From: a virus
Virus record (IMG/VR): IMGVR_UViG_3300025695_000007
Span: 1-64,000 of that record
DNA length: 64,000 nucleotides
Direction: 5' to 3' (one strand)
Part shown: piece after piece, positions 49,701-56,714 of the stretch
Position numbering within the stretch: position 1 is the first letter of the stretch
Layout of the letters: each line of letters begins with the position of its first letter
Notes under the pieces: model-generated
Told to the model about the DNA's origin: nothing
The model's input: only the letters and a program-made list of their open reading frames with translations
Databases searched by the model: none
Translations under genes and position numbers: made by a program

Positions 49701-50123
49701 AGCCGCTGCTTCTGCGGCCTGTCCATAATTCAAATATCCTTGAGAAGCCTCTTGCAATGAAGTAGAGATTGAAGACAGCATAGACCCTGTACTAGCGGCG
49801 TAGGCATTTTGAGCAGATATTAAGTTCTTATAGTTTGCGGCCTGTGTAAGAAAATTAAATGCAGCGGATAGAGCAAAAACATTTGCAGCAAGAGTTGCAT
49901 ACGCAGGAACAAGCCCTCCGGTTATGCCCTGAGCCATCTTCGAAAAGTTTTTAGTACTGTTAGACGAGGCTTTAGCAGCGCCTTTTAAGCGTCTATCTGC
50001 ATTTTGAGAGCCTGCTGCGAGACCGTTGAGACTATCCGCGGCTTTTTTAGCTTTGTTTCCAACGGCTTTTAAATTACCGTCATCGTCTACTTTTACTTTT
50101 ATCTTTATCGTATTTTCAGCCAT
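46743..50123 (-). CDS. Tape measure protein
   Basis: An 1126-residue protein. The N-terminal 200 residues are typical (QGITGGLVPAYATLAANVFA, SYEDTFNRLLRGVSKAEPEL). Hydrophobic segments lie around residues 285-305 and 485-540; long helical stretches and a C-terminal globular region (ARGANAGYPAMLHGTEAVVP, the usual end of phage tape measures) follow. At about 0.15 nm per residue it predicts a tail of roughly 170 nm. It starts on the stop of the chaperone gene (TAATG), directly after the chaperone pair, as in lambda. Confidence 0.93.
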   Translation of the reverse strand: MAENTIKIKVKVDDDGNLKAVGNKAKKAADSLNGLAAGSQNADRRLKGAAKASSNSTKNFSKMAQGITGGLVPAYATLAANVFALSAAFNFLTQAANYKNLISAQNAYAASTGSMLSSISTSLQEASQGYLNYGQAAEAAAIGAAKGFTTGQLTKLTDDAVKISAALGRSYEDTFNRLLRGVSKAEPELLDELGITLRLETATKRFAAANNKAAKSLTEYERGQAVLAEVNRQINNMFGSLDSADFKNPFEQLSVTFDEIVKKATQFVLPIFEGFANIINRSAVAAIAVFGMLGLSIFKAAIPTEEMGEAIDSLGDRFTRMSEKASASIKSLTDSQKQAISALEQSKAKASLKGQKQAAGFVQRGSSSKILTKLASDPTSLNKADESNLRKAFKAAEAQYKKTGQITTGIFAGENIKRVRNFEDTLKKMTASHSTWSMKFVSVHKKAWLRIKQVWAVGGKGFAVTMKGMSNVASTAGKVLNKALGVLGIIGSITILIEGFKELKRSIYDITLSILGLVDRFVQSGPGKGIVKVITFVQNAILTLLDNSVGYLTGFIRIVGEKIGAGLRLLNFNSAAENVEKLAIVDEKFDNFIATMRAGTEVLGDVSEGTASFVDMFAKSDLGEGLESIQEGALAQDVLNEKFDAAKTNIDRLNSSLASMIENYKKLKDTTSFQDALIGARAVSTTGLSNIGISALNTTDPERQSTLITGLREALGYASQLPGLMGELGRKWQNADFSTPLGIAAFIGDVQTLEKSGAEAVANFEGFRNTLDVVGASPSEAFSSIEGIDDLKAKLRDVRKAMEDTVGTLGMGASALNEEFQDATGMGLADLENKLTTLANTYSSLKTEERELNIERMQTSRLSGEFATRAQSEIALREKLLELKTIDATIEARTLELGTDISSLRIAAIAQELEELGNRRAATLENIKVTEDGMDDIKSMGLQLGNTLQSSLSSAFSSLIDGTKSAKQAFADMALSMLKNLGDIIAKMLMMRLLEGALGGSSFGNFLGVPSKRYGGIVSNGKDMNGYASGGIARGANAGYPAMLHGTEAVVPLPDGKSIPVSMQGAGQQNNVTVNVSVDNQGNASTNTQQDSAQAGNLGQVIARAVQQELQNQKRSGGILNPYGAA

Positions 50124-50551
50124 TAGCCTTGTACATTATGGGTGTAGTTCTTACCACCGCTTTTAGCTTTACGCTCTTCTGCTTTTCGTTTTCTATCTGC
50201 TTCTTCAGATCTATATCCCATTAATATTCTTTCATACAATTTCATAAAATATAATATAACTTTTGGATCTTGTACTTCGTAAATATCAAATAATTGTGAG
50301 CAATGTGACCAGTCTTTTCCACAATAAGTGCCGGACATACCTTCCCAGACATCTGATAGTAAATTAAACATAAAAAATGCCACTTGTACCTCTGCCGGAA
50401 AATCCGACTCGGTAAGTGGCATCTTTTGGGGATCGGGTTCTTCACCCAATTGCTCGCATATCTGTAGATATTGATCTATAGATATTGGTGAAGACTGTTC
50501 TTTCACATAACGAGCAAGTAAATCCTGAATATGGGCTACTTGCTCCCAGTA
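50123..50551 (-). CDS. Tail assembly chaperone, T part (reached by -1 frameshift)
   Basis: The -1 frame is open from the slippery site at 50551-50557 to the stop at 50123 (142 residues), beginning YWEQVAHIQDLLARYVKEQS. The only independent start is a GTG at 50506 without a convincing ribosome site, so it is best read as the extension of the 146-residue chaperone, giving a fusion of about 284 residues. This is the lambda G-GT arrangement: the short and long forms bind tube and tape-measure proteins during tail assembly and do not stay in the particle. The C-terminus is Lys/Arg-rich. Confidence 0.85.
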   Translation of the reverse strand, partial: YWEQVAHIQDLLARYVKEQSSPISIDQYLQICEQLGEEPDPQKMPLTESDFPAEVQVAFFMFNLLSDVWEGMSGTYCGKDWSHCSQLFDIYEVQDPKVILYFMKLYERILMGYRSEEADRKRKAEERKAKSGGKNYTHNVQG

Positions 50552-50976
50552 AAATTTTCAAGATTTGAAACAGTATCTGTAATCCAAGAATCAAAACTAT
50601 TAGAATTACGCATTAGTAATTCCGCATTGTCTTGTGTAAAAGGTAGTTCATCGTCAGGATTCTGTTTCGAAATATCCACCAAAAGAAACTCTTCTAAGTA
50701 TGAAAATTTCAAGCCAGACCAACCTTTGATAACTGCACTTACATACTCTTCCAGAAACTTATCTTCATCTAAATTTTCTTCTGGCTGATGAGTACGCTTA
50801 TTAAATTTTGTGCTAACACATCTCTTTCGAAGTTTTAGTAATTCATCTCTGCCCAAGTAACAAATATCTACAGTAAATCCTTTATACCCAGGAAAGTCAA
50901 TAGATACTGTCTTGCTTGGAGTTAATAAACTCGCTAATGAAACTGGAGCGGCTTTAGAAGTTACTGAATCTGTCAT
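50536..50976 (-). CDS. Tail assembly chaperone, G part
   Basis: A 146-residue protein, MTDSVTSKAAPVSLASLLTP, with a beta N-terminal part (TVSIDFPGYKGFTVDICYLG) and a helical remainder (YVSAVIKGWSGLKF), the typical pattern of HK97/lambda-type chaperones encoded between tube and tape measure. It has its own promoter P9 and an AAGGA ribosome site. Ribosomes that slip at codon 142 continue into the T frame. Confidence 0.85.
   Translation of the reverse strand: MTDSVTSKAAPVSLASLLTPSKTVSIDFPGYKGFTVDICYLGRDELLKLRKRCVSTKFNKRTHQPEENLDEDKFLEEYVSAVIKGWSGLKFSYLEEFLLVDISKQNPDDELPFTQDNAELLMRNSNSFDSWITDTVSNLENFTGSK
50551..50557 (-). promoter_or_regulatory. -1 ribosomal frameshift site A AAT TTT
   Basis: In zero frame the codons are GAA AAT TTT ACT; the heptamer A AAT TTT fits X XXY YYZ with X=A and Y=T. 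A TGA in the -1 frame lies directly before it and the zero-frame TAG is 12-14 bases after it, so the two frames overlap by a few codons around the site only. TGGG and CCCA just downstream could form a weak hairpin. Confidence 0.8.
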
Positions 50977-51010
50977 TGTATATCCTTTTATTGTTTTTAT
51001 GAAAACAAGC

Positions 51011-51028
51011 GGGGGTTTTTACACCCCC
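51011..51028 (-). terminator. Hairpin between tail-tube gene and chaperone genes
   Basis: On the minus strand GGGGGT and ACCCCC form a 6-pair stem with a 6-base loop, followed by GCTTGTTTTC. It is 66 bases after the tube gene's stop but also downstream of promoter P9, so it lies in the leader of the chaperone mRNA. It may be a weak terminator for the tube transcript or a stability or attenuation element. Confidence 0.5.
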
Positions 51029-51069
51029 ACTTTTATTGTTATTAGTATAGAAGATCTCAACATAAAAGT
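51029..51069 (-). repeat. Inverted repeat flanking the P9 -10 box
   Basis: Eight-base arms ATAAAAGT and ACTTTTAT (51062-51069 and 51029-51036) flank the -10 box of P9. The upstream arm overlaps the -35. Here the second arm does not contain the ribosome site, so it fits an operator better than a mask, though a related CAATAAAAGG lies at the ribosome site of the chaperone gene. Confidence 0.5.
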
Positions 51070-51072
51070 CAA
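51044..51072 (-). promoter_or_regulatory. Sigma70-type promoter P9 (chaperones and tape measure)
   Basis: Minus-strand TTGACT (51067-51072), 17-base spacer, TATACT (51044-51049), preceded by TTC. It should start at about 51037, ahead of the chaperone gene at 50976 and the tail operon behind it. Confidence 0.85.
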
Positions 51073-51094
51073 GAACTATTTTTCTATGCTAACA

Positions 51095-52216
51095 CTATGC
51101 ACCCTTGTAAGTAAGCGTAACTTCGTCTGTTAATTCAATGCTGCTTGGTAGAGCATTGAAATTCGTTTCAAGAGAAATTACATCTTCAATAGAGTGAGTA
51201 GGAATGTCTACGTGAGCAGTAGGCATTGCTAGCTCTAGTGCTGGAGCGGAAGTTCCACCAACTTTAAATGTAAGTGCAAAAGAGTTAGTAACAACATTTG
51301 AAATTGACTTAACATCTTGGAAGAAGTCAGTAGACTTATTTGTTCCAGCCGTATCTTTTAGTAGATAACAAGTAAAGCTTCCACTTACTGCTCGACCACC
51401 AGTTACGTGACCAATTGGAACATTCACTACACCTAGCTCTTCTGGAGTAATGTAAGTAATATTATTAGTAATAGTAATACTACCACCAGTAAGAGTAAGA
51501 TCGTAAGAGGCTTCTAACTCATCAACAGTATCGCCATCAGGATCCTGAGTAGTAGGTACAATTGTTAATTGTGTGAGACGGTTACGAATAAAGTTGTCTG
51601 TGGCTGTAACGTCTTCGTAGATAGTAGCAGTAGGAAGACCTGTTGCTGTATCATCCACAATTTCTGCTGCAAAGCCTGACCAATCAATCATTGCAATACC
51701 GTCAATTTCAAAGTTAAGAGTTGCTTCATTAACAACGGCATTTGTTAACTTATACACTTTCTTGTTTGCATTACCTACAACAAAGTAGATACTTGCGGTA
51801 CCTAGAGTAGACTTATTTGAGTTCGAAAAGTCAATATTTAAGTCTGTTGTATCCGCAGTAAATCCTGGGAAGGTATTGGATGCATAAGCAGCAGATCCTG
51901 CCATTAGTGCCCATAATACTTCTTCTACTGCGTGATGGTTTGCTGCTGTATCTGCAGCGCCCGCACCTGTTCCTGCTGAAACGAACGGACGTACATAAGT
52001 ACTAAAAGACCACTCTGCTGGGGCTAGAGAGTCGTTAAATGCGCGACGACCCCGCTTACTAGTGCCTGCAGAATCTTCCATCTCTGAAAGAGCGATTTCA
52101 GATACGTTTGTAGCCTGTGAAAAACTGAAACCGTCGAGTACAGGAAGTTCCCATACATTGGCTCCAATTTCCACGTAAACTTTAGTATCGCGACTAAAAT
52201 ATAATTGTTGTGCCAT
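51095..52216 (-). CDS. Major tail tube protein
   Basis: A 373-residue protein, MAQQLYFSRDTKVYVEIGAN, with the beta-rich pattern of siphophage tube proteins: FSQATNVSEIALSEMEDSAG, AEWSFSTYVRPF, FEIDGIAMIDWSGFA and the C-terminal ALTFKVGGTSAPALELAMPT. It lies between tail terminator and chaperones, the standard place. It is longer than lambda gpV (246), probably owing to an added C-terminal domain. A clear ribosome site (AGGAG) precedes it. Confidence 0.85.
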   Translation of the reverse strand: MAQQLYFSRDTKVYVEIGANVWELPVLDGFSFSQATNVSEIALSEMEDSAGTSKRGRRAFNDSLAPAEWSFSTYVRPFVSAGTGAGAADTAANHHAVEEVLWALMAGSAAYASNTFPGFTADTTDLNIDFSNSNKSTLGTASIYFVVGNANKKVYKLTNAVVNEATLNFEIDGIAMIDWSGFAAEIVDDTATGLPTATIYEDVTATDNFIRNRLTQLTIVPTTQDPDGDTVDELEASYDLTLTGGSITITNNITYITPEELGVVNVPIGHVTGGRAVSGSFTCYLLKDTAGTNKSTDFFQDVKSISNVVTNSFALTFKVGGTSAPALELAMPTAHVDIPTHSIEDVISLETNFNALPSSIELTDEVTLTYKGA

Positions 52217-52276
52217 TACTTTCTCCTATATTCTTGAAAAGACTTGGACTTGAACCTTTGTTCTTGCCAGTATTTT

Positions 52277-52729
52277 CTAGTATCGAACCTCTATTGTCAT
52301 CTCACCGACTCCATATGGTTCAAGCACACCCTCATCAGTATCGATACTAATGATTGTGATTTGATGCGTATATTGTGCTACGCCTTTTCTATCTATATAC
52401 TGCAGTCTGGAGTTATCCTCCAATACTACTTCTACATCTTCCAATAACTTATCTAAGTCTTCTACAGAGTCTTCGGAGTTTACGTAACATCTTAAAGTTA
52501 CGCTCATAAAACGGTCTTTATAACCCCCACCTTGATACTCTCGAGTTTCTGACCCCGCATTTAAGTGTACTGCTGGAAATTCTTCTATCTCATCCCAGAA
52601 TTTTAATCTTGGATGAACATTCTCAAATAAGTTTGTAAGGTATTCTCCGTTTCCATTAATACCTTTTAATTTATCTACTAGAGCATTTACAATGGCTTGC
52701 CTTCTAGTACTATAAGTTCTTGTAGCCAT
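52277..52729 (-). CDS. Tail terminator protein
   Basis: A 150-residue protein, MATRTYSTRRQAIVNALVDK, with PAVHLNAGSETREYQGGG and VTLRCYVNSEDSVEDLDKLLEDVE, the alpha/beta pattern of lambda gpU-like proteins that cap the tube at the head side. Its place directly before the tube gene supports this. Start overlaps the upstream stop (TAATG). Confidence 0.78.
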   Translation of the reverse strand: MATRTYSTRRQAIVNALVDKLKGINGNGEYLTNLFENVHPRLKFWDEIEEFPAVHLNAGSETREYQGGGYKDRFMSVTLRCYVNSEDSVEDLDKLLEDVEVVLEDNSRLQYIDRKGVAQYTHQITIISIDTDEGVLEPYGVGEMTIEVRY

Positions 52730-54087
52730 TATTGTCTCCTAGTGTATAATCTTCCGGTTACCATTTCTGCAGCTATTTCTCGTATTGATCTATCAATTAA
52801 TTTACGAGGGTCTCTATCTGTGCTTCCTTGAGCGAATCCTGGCTCGAAAGTTTGATAGGGGTACAGTTGGTAAGTATACCCTACAGAAGGAAATCCTTGA
52901 GCTGTTTTACTTACGTCTGTAATTTTAACTCCTGACGCAAATCTTCCTGTCTGATATTCTAATCCAGGAAGATCCATGTTTTTTGCTACTACTGCATTAA
53001 TTCTAGTATTTAAAGCCGCATATAGTTTTACTTGTGAAAACCCCGTGCTTTTTGGTTTTCTTGTCCTGCCTCTTGCCGGGGTTGCTTTTGAATTTTTTAC
53101 TCTTCTTTTTGAAGTCCCTGCAATTACTGTTTTAACTGGTGCAGGCGATCTCTTTGGTTTTTTTGTCTTTTTTGTAGCTGTAACATTTCTAGCTTTTGTT
53201 AATGTACTTACTACTGTATGAGCCGTTAGCTCTAGTGAGTCTTCTTTTAGAGATTTACTTCCTTTTCTGTTCCACCAGTCTTGCTTAGACGCCCACGAAG
53301 AAATAGCTTCTTCTAACTTTGGTTTAATATTCTTCCAATCATTTGGCTCACTTCCTCCAAAGTTTTTTCTATAACTGCCAATATCTACTGAAATTAAATA
53401 ATCTTCTTTAATTGATACATTTAAGTCCGAGTCTGTTTGAAACATTAAATCAAAGTCTCCAAACATATCTCTTAAAGATGTTATTTCTTCAGAGGACATA
53501 AAATCTGAAAAATACTTCGAAGTTTCTAAAAAAGCGAAAGCTTTAGTTAACTGCGCAGCTCCAATTGTAGTTCCTTTATGGTGTATTTCTATACCTGTTT
53601 TGAACTGAGCTACTTGACTAGCTTGTGCTGCTGCACTAAAATCCATTCCGGGATTTTGTTCAACAAGACTTTTTGCGTCCGTTAAAGTTTTATTAGATTG
53701 TTTTAATTTTCTATTAACATAACGAACTCCTGTTTTTTTAATAATTTCTAAAGGTACAGTAGAATTTTTATTACTTGTATAAACTACTACTCTTCCTTTT
53801 ATACTTCCTGGCGCAAAATAAGATTTAGTCTTAGGATCTTTTAAATGATTTTCTAAGTCTTTTATTGCTGCTTTTGCTGCAAAATCAAAAATTTTCCAGC
53901 CTTTTGGATCAGGTAAGTCTGGGCTCTTTTCTAGAACTCTATTATACGAATCTCTATAGGATTCTTTAATATTTTCAAGCGTAATTGTAACAATGTGTTT
54001 ATTTCTTGTAAGCTGCTTTCTGGTGCTTTTTCCATCGGCTATTCTAAAAACTTCTTTTAATAGTTTTTTTGTAAGCTGCTTTGACAT
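52729..54087 (-). CDS. Probable head-closure/neck protein with long N-terminal extension
   Basis: A 452-residue protein. The last 100 residues (LYAALNTRINAVVAKNMDLP ... GLEYQTGRFASGVKITDVSK, SVGYTYQLYPYQTFEP) look like an HK97 gp10-type neck or tail-completion domain. It is preceded by a Lys/Arg/Pro-rich linker (residues 305-345) and a 300-residue helical N-terminal region of unknown role. The family is normally about 110-150 residues, so the extension is notable. Its position between connector and terminator is right for neck assembly. Confidence 0.65.
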   Translation of the reverse strand: MSKQLTKKLLKEVFRIADGKSTRKQLTRNKHIVTITLENIKESYRDSYNRVLEKSPDLPDPKGWKIFDFAAKAAIKDLENHLKDPKTKSYFAPGSIKGRVVVYTSNKNSTVPLEIIKKTGVRYVNRKLKQSNKTLTDAKSLVEQNPGMDFSAAAQASQVAQFKTGIEIHHKGTTIGAAQLTKAFAFLETSKYFSDFMSSEEITSLRDMFGDFDLMFQTDSDLNVSIKEDYLISVDIGSYRKNFGGSEPNDWKNIKPKLEEAISSWASKQDWWNRKGSKSLKEDSLELTAHTVVSTLTKARNVTATKKTKKPKRSPAPVKTVIAGTSKRRVKNSKATPARGRTRKPKSTGFSQVKLYAALNTRINAVVAKNMDLPGLEYQTGRFASGVKITDVSKTAQGFPSVGYTYQLYPYQTFEPGFAQGSTDRDPRKLIDRSIREIAAEMVTGRLYTRRQ

Positions 54088-54677
54088 TAGAAGTTTTTGT
54101 ATAAGTCTAGAACGCGTTTAATATGGTCAGGGAAAGCAACATTATTACGCTGACTAGTACTTGCTTGATTTTGTACTGAAGCACCTGCAAGTGTGCGGCG
54201 CTCTTTGTGCTCATCTTTGATATAGTAAGTAATCAAATCAATAACTGCAAGCTGTAAATCTGCAGGAACAGTTTCATACCCCGCAGTGTAGACTACTCTT
54301 ACCGCTCCAGGGCCTTTTGCCCAGTTACGATAATTTCTACCTCCAGTAGTTCTCATCACAGTATCAGTAGAACTATCGAAGTAATACTCATATGAAGCCT
54401 CTGTAAGCGTTACATAACTGTCTTGGTAAGAGTCTCTTTCTTCGACAGACACAATCGTGTTTACAGGACTTTCAGTAAGCTGTATTATGTGAGTATCCCA
54501 ATTAATATTAATAACTTCTGTTTTATTAGTAGAGTAGTAGTCTACAATACTGTTACCGCAGTAAGTTTTTATTAATTGACTCACAGATGGAATCAAAGCC
54601 TCAATACGCAAGTCTTCTTTCGGAGACTGAATACCTTCAGCTTCTTTGTATTCTTCTAGTGTAATTAAGTTTGCCAT
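54087..54677 (-). CDS. Head-tail connector protein (gp6-like)
   Basis: A 196-residue protein. I take the ATG at 54677 (MANLITLEEYKEAEGIQ); a TTG at 54686 is possible. The opening helix, IPSVSQLIKTYCGNSIVDYY, RVVYTAGYETVPADLQLAVI and LITYYIKDEHKERR match phage gp6-like connector proteins that extend the portal ring. No ribosome site is visible: it begins 15 bases past the T-run of the capsid terminator, so expression must come from read-through and is likely low. Confidence 0.75.
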   Translation of the reverse strand: MANLITLEEYKEAEGIQSPKEDLRIEALIPSVSQLIKTYCGNSIVDYYSTNKTEVININWDTHIIQLTESPVNTIVSVEERDSYQDSYVTLTEASYEYYFDSSTDTVMRTTGGRNYRNWAKGPGAVRVVYTAGYETVPADLQLAVIDLITYYIKDEHKERRTLAGASVQNQASTSQRNNVAFPDHIKRVLDLYKNF

Positions 54678-54690
54678 ATAAGTCAATTAA

Positions 54691-54717
54691 TAAAAACTTG
54701 GGGGAGCGAACTCCCCC
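54691..54717 (-). terminator. Terminator after the capsid gene (UUCG tetraloop)
   Basis: On the minus strand GGGGGAG (54711-54717) and CTCCCCC (54700-54706) form a perfect 7-pair stem with a UUCG tetraloop, followed by AAG and TTTTT (54692-54696). It lies 18 bases after the capsid stop. It would limit transcription into the neck genes and leave abundant capsid mRNA. Confidence 0.93.
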
Positions 54718-54734
54718 TCGTTTTCTGGTTCAGA

Positions 54735-56099
54735 TTAAACTGCGAGGTCGATCTTAACAGCTGAACGGTTACCTGCTGTATCTGCAACCAACTCTTCAAA
54801 GCCGAGTGATTGAGTAGCAACGATAACACGACGCTGGTTACCAACTTCGTAGTCTTGCTCAACGCTAACGCCACGGAGACGTGGGATTGCGTAGTTACGA
54901 GTGTTAACGGCAAATGCAACTGGAACACCGTCTGCCTCTGAGCCGAAGCTGTCAGAAACGATAACAGGTGAGCCATAAACAGCACCGATTGCACCAGTGA
55001 TCTTAGTAGCGATATCAGAACCTACGTCTGTGATATCTGCAAAACCGGCATCTTCGATAAGCTCGAAGTAACGAGCCTGGCTAACGATGTAGGCAACATC
55101 CATAGGATTGATACCATACTTACCCATGTCCTTACGACATGCAAGTAGTTTAGCCGCAGTAAGAGCCTCAGAACCCCCAATGCTAAGAGTATCAGCATTT
55201 GCAGTAGCATAACCGTCAAGGCCAGTAATTGAACCAGAACCGTTAACAATTGCATTATCAACAGCACGTGCGTGTGCACGAGCAACTGACTCAACGAGCA
55301 TAGGCATCAAGTTAATGAGGACTTCTTCGTCAATGTGGTTATCCATGTAAGTCTGTGAGATCAGACGATAAGCATTCAGAATTACTTGTGAAGGCTTATA
55401 GCTGTTGTCTGAATCACCACGGTTTTCCAAGTTACCAGCAGCAGCTGCACCAGTTTGGAAAGTTGCAGGCTCTACGTCAGGCTGGATTGGAAGTACAGTA
55501 GCTGCACCATTTACAGGGATTTCGCGGAAAAGACCAGCAGTTCGGAGGTTAAGAGTAACTTCCTTCTCGATTTGACGAGAAACTTCTTGGTCAATATCAG
55601 CAGCAGTTGCAGCATATGCAATACCTGCTTTTTCTTGAATGTTACGAGCAAAGTTAGTATCCCAACCTTTGCCAGTCATAACACCTAGAAGGTGAGCGTG
55701 CATGAAGTCTTTGCCCCACTTAGTGAGGTCGCCTTGTGCGCCACGATCAGAGAAAGTACGCTTTGAATCGCGCATTTTCGCCATCTCTTCGCTCTTCTCT
55801 TCAAGCTCTTTCTTGAAAGAAGCGAGAACTTCGTTGTAGCTTGCATCTTTCTCAGCGAGTTTCGCTTCGAGGTCTTCTTGTAGACGCTCTGCACCAGTCT
55901 CAACAGCAGTAACTACCGCTGATTTAACTTGCTCTTCTTGAGCTGCTTTGGCTTCTGCCTCTGCTGCTGCTTTTTCTTGCTCAGCTTTTTCAGCTGCTTT
56001 TTGCTCGGCTTGCTTCATTGCAATATTAGCAGCAGTTTGCTCCGCTACTTTTTTAGCAAAAGCTTCCAAGTCGATTTCTGGAGTATTAACTTCAGACAT
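54735..56099 (-). CDS. Internal start: scaffold plus major capsid protein
   Basis: Met206 of the fusion (MSEVNTPEIDLEAFAKK) is preceded by AGGAG (56106-56110) with a 6-base spacer, a better ribosome site than many true gene starts here. Initiation would give a 454-residue protein without protease, comparable to the 385-residue HK97 capsid precursor. Needing hundreds of capsid subunits per protease, the phage gains a simple way to set the ratio. Not proven, but the match is too good to be ignored. Confidence 0.75.
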   Translation of the reverse strand: MSEVNTPEIDLEAFAKKVAEQTAANIAMKQAEQKAAEKAEQEKAAAEAEAKAAQEEQVKSAVVTAVETGAERLQEDLEAKLAEKDASYNEVLASFKKELEEKSEEMAKMRDSKRTFSDRGAQGDLTKWGKDFMHAHLLGVMTGKGWDTNFARNIQEKAGIAYAATAADIDQEVSRQIEKEVTLNLRTAGLFREIPVNGAATVLPIQPDVEPATFQTGAAAAGNLENRGDSDNSYKPSQVILNAYRLISQTYMDNHIDEEVLINLMPMLVESVARAHARAVDNAIVNGSGSITGLDGYATANADTLSIGGSEALTAAKLLACRKDMGKYGINPMDVAYIVSQARYFELIEDAGFADITDVGSDIATKITGAIGAVYGSPVIVSDSFGSEADGVPVAFAVNTRNYAIPRLRGVSVEQDYEVGNQRRVIVATQSLGFEELVADTAGNRSAVKIDLAV

Positions 56100-56714
56100 T
56101 TTGATCTCCTGTTGTGCGGATAATTCCGCCTTTTCCGGTGTGTCACTAGCTACGCTAGAGGTATTGACCTCGTCCTTAGCCAGAGTCTGACCGGCTAGAT
56201 CTACACGATTTGTGAAAGTTTTCTTGAACTCCTCATACTCATCCATCGAGTTAAAGGATTTCGCCAAAGAGAAAGTAGCTGCCTGATTGCAAGGTACGGA
56301 AACAACCGAAACTTCAAACAACTCAGCGTCCTTAATCATTAATCCATCAGTTTCCTTAATATAATCCGCATCCTTGACTCGGAAACCGACAGAAAAGGCT
56401 CCAAGGACACCGTCTTTAACTAACTCAGCAACATTGCCAGGGGCACTTTTGCTAATCTTGCATTCTAATTCCAGACCATTAGGACCAGCTTTCATACCAG
56501 TCGCACGACCAATTGGTCGATCATAGTCATGGTTGAAAAGAATAATAGGATTCTTTTCAAAGTTTGCTAGCCCACCTTTTGTCCATGCTTCGTGAGATAT
56601 AGAATCTCCAGCACGGTCAAAGTCAGCAGTACTAGCCATCCCACGAATCATTACACTGCCATCTTCTGCAGCTTGTGATTTAAATGTGGAGGTAAGATTA
56701 AATATTTTTTCCAT
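54735..56714 (-). CDS. HK97-type prohead protease-scaffold-major capsid fusion
   Basis: A 659-residue polyprotein. Residues 1-155 are an HK97 (U35) prohead protease with His62 (FNHDYDRPIGR) and Ser108 (LGAFSVGF). Residues 215-315 are a charged Ala/Glu/Lys coiled coil, the scaffold or delta domain. Residues 320-659 are the HK97 major capsid fold (KWGKDFMHAHLLGVMTGKG, AGLFREIPVNGAATVLPI, NAIVNGSGSITGLDGYA). The protease would cut the scaffold out after assembly. An internal start at 56099 with a perfect ribosome site should make the scaffold-capsid part alone in larger amount. Confidence 0.93.
   Translation of the reverse strand: MEKIFNLTSTFKSQAAEDGSVMIRGMASTADFDRAGDSISHEAWTKGGLANFEKNPIILFNHDYDRPIGRATGMKAGPNGLELECKISKSAPGNVAELVKDGVLGAFSVGFRVKDADYIKETDGLMIKDAELFEVSVVSVPCNQAATFSLAKSFNSMDEYEEFKKTFTNRVDLAGQTLAKDEVNTSSVASDTPEKAELSAQQEIKMSEVNTPEIDLEAFAKKVAEQTAANIAMKQAEQKAAEKAEQEKAAAEAEAKAAQEEQVKSAVVTAVETGAERLQEDLEAKLAEKDASYNEVLASFKKELEEKSEEMAKMRDSKRTFSDRGAQGDLTKWGKDFMHAHLLGVMTGKGWDTNFARNIQEKAGIAYAATAADIDQEVSRQIEKEVTLNLRTAGLFREIPVNGAATVLPIQPDVEPATFQTGAAAAGNLENRGDSDNSYKPSQVILNAYRLISQTYMDNHIDEEVLINLMPMLVESVARAHARAVDNAIVNGSGSITGLDGYATANADTLSIGGSEALTAAKLLACRKDMGKYGINPMDVAYIVSQARYFELIEDAGFADITDVGSDIATKITGAIGAVYGSPVIVSDSFGSEADGVPVAFAVNTRNYAIPRLRGVSVEQDYEVGNQRRVIVATQSLGFEELVADTAGNRSAVKIDLAV
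56106..56110 (-). promoter_or_regulatory. Internal ribosome site for the capsid protein
   Basis: AGGAG on the minus strand, six bases before the in-frame ATG at 56099 within the protease-capsid fusion gene. It decides the start of the scaffold-capsid form. Confidence 0.78.

Noticed and set aside
52225-52275. tRNA-like GGTTCAAGTCC on the minus strand between tail terminator and tube genes
   Set aside because: The T-stem does not pair and there is no cloverleaf; the gap is only 60 bases.
54683-54994. 103-residue minus-strand frame overlapping the end of the capsid gene
   Set aside because: A shifted frame of the capsid C-terminus that runs through the terminator hairpin.
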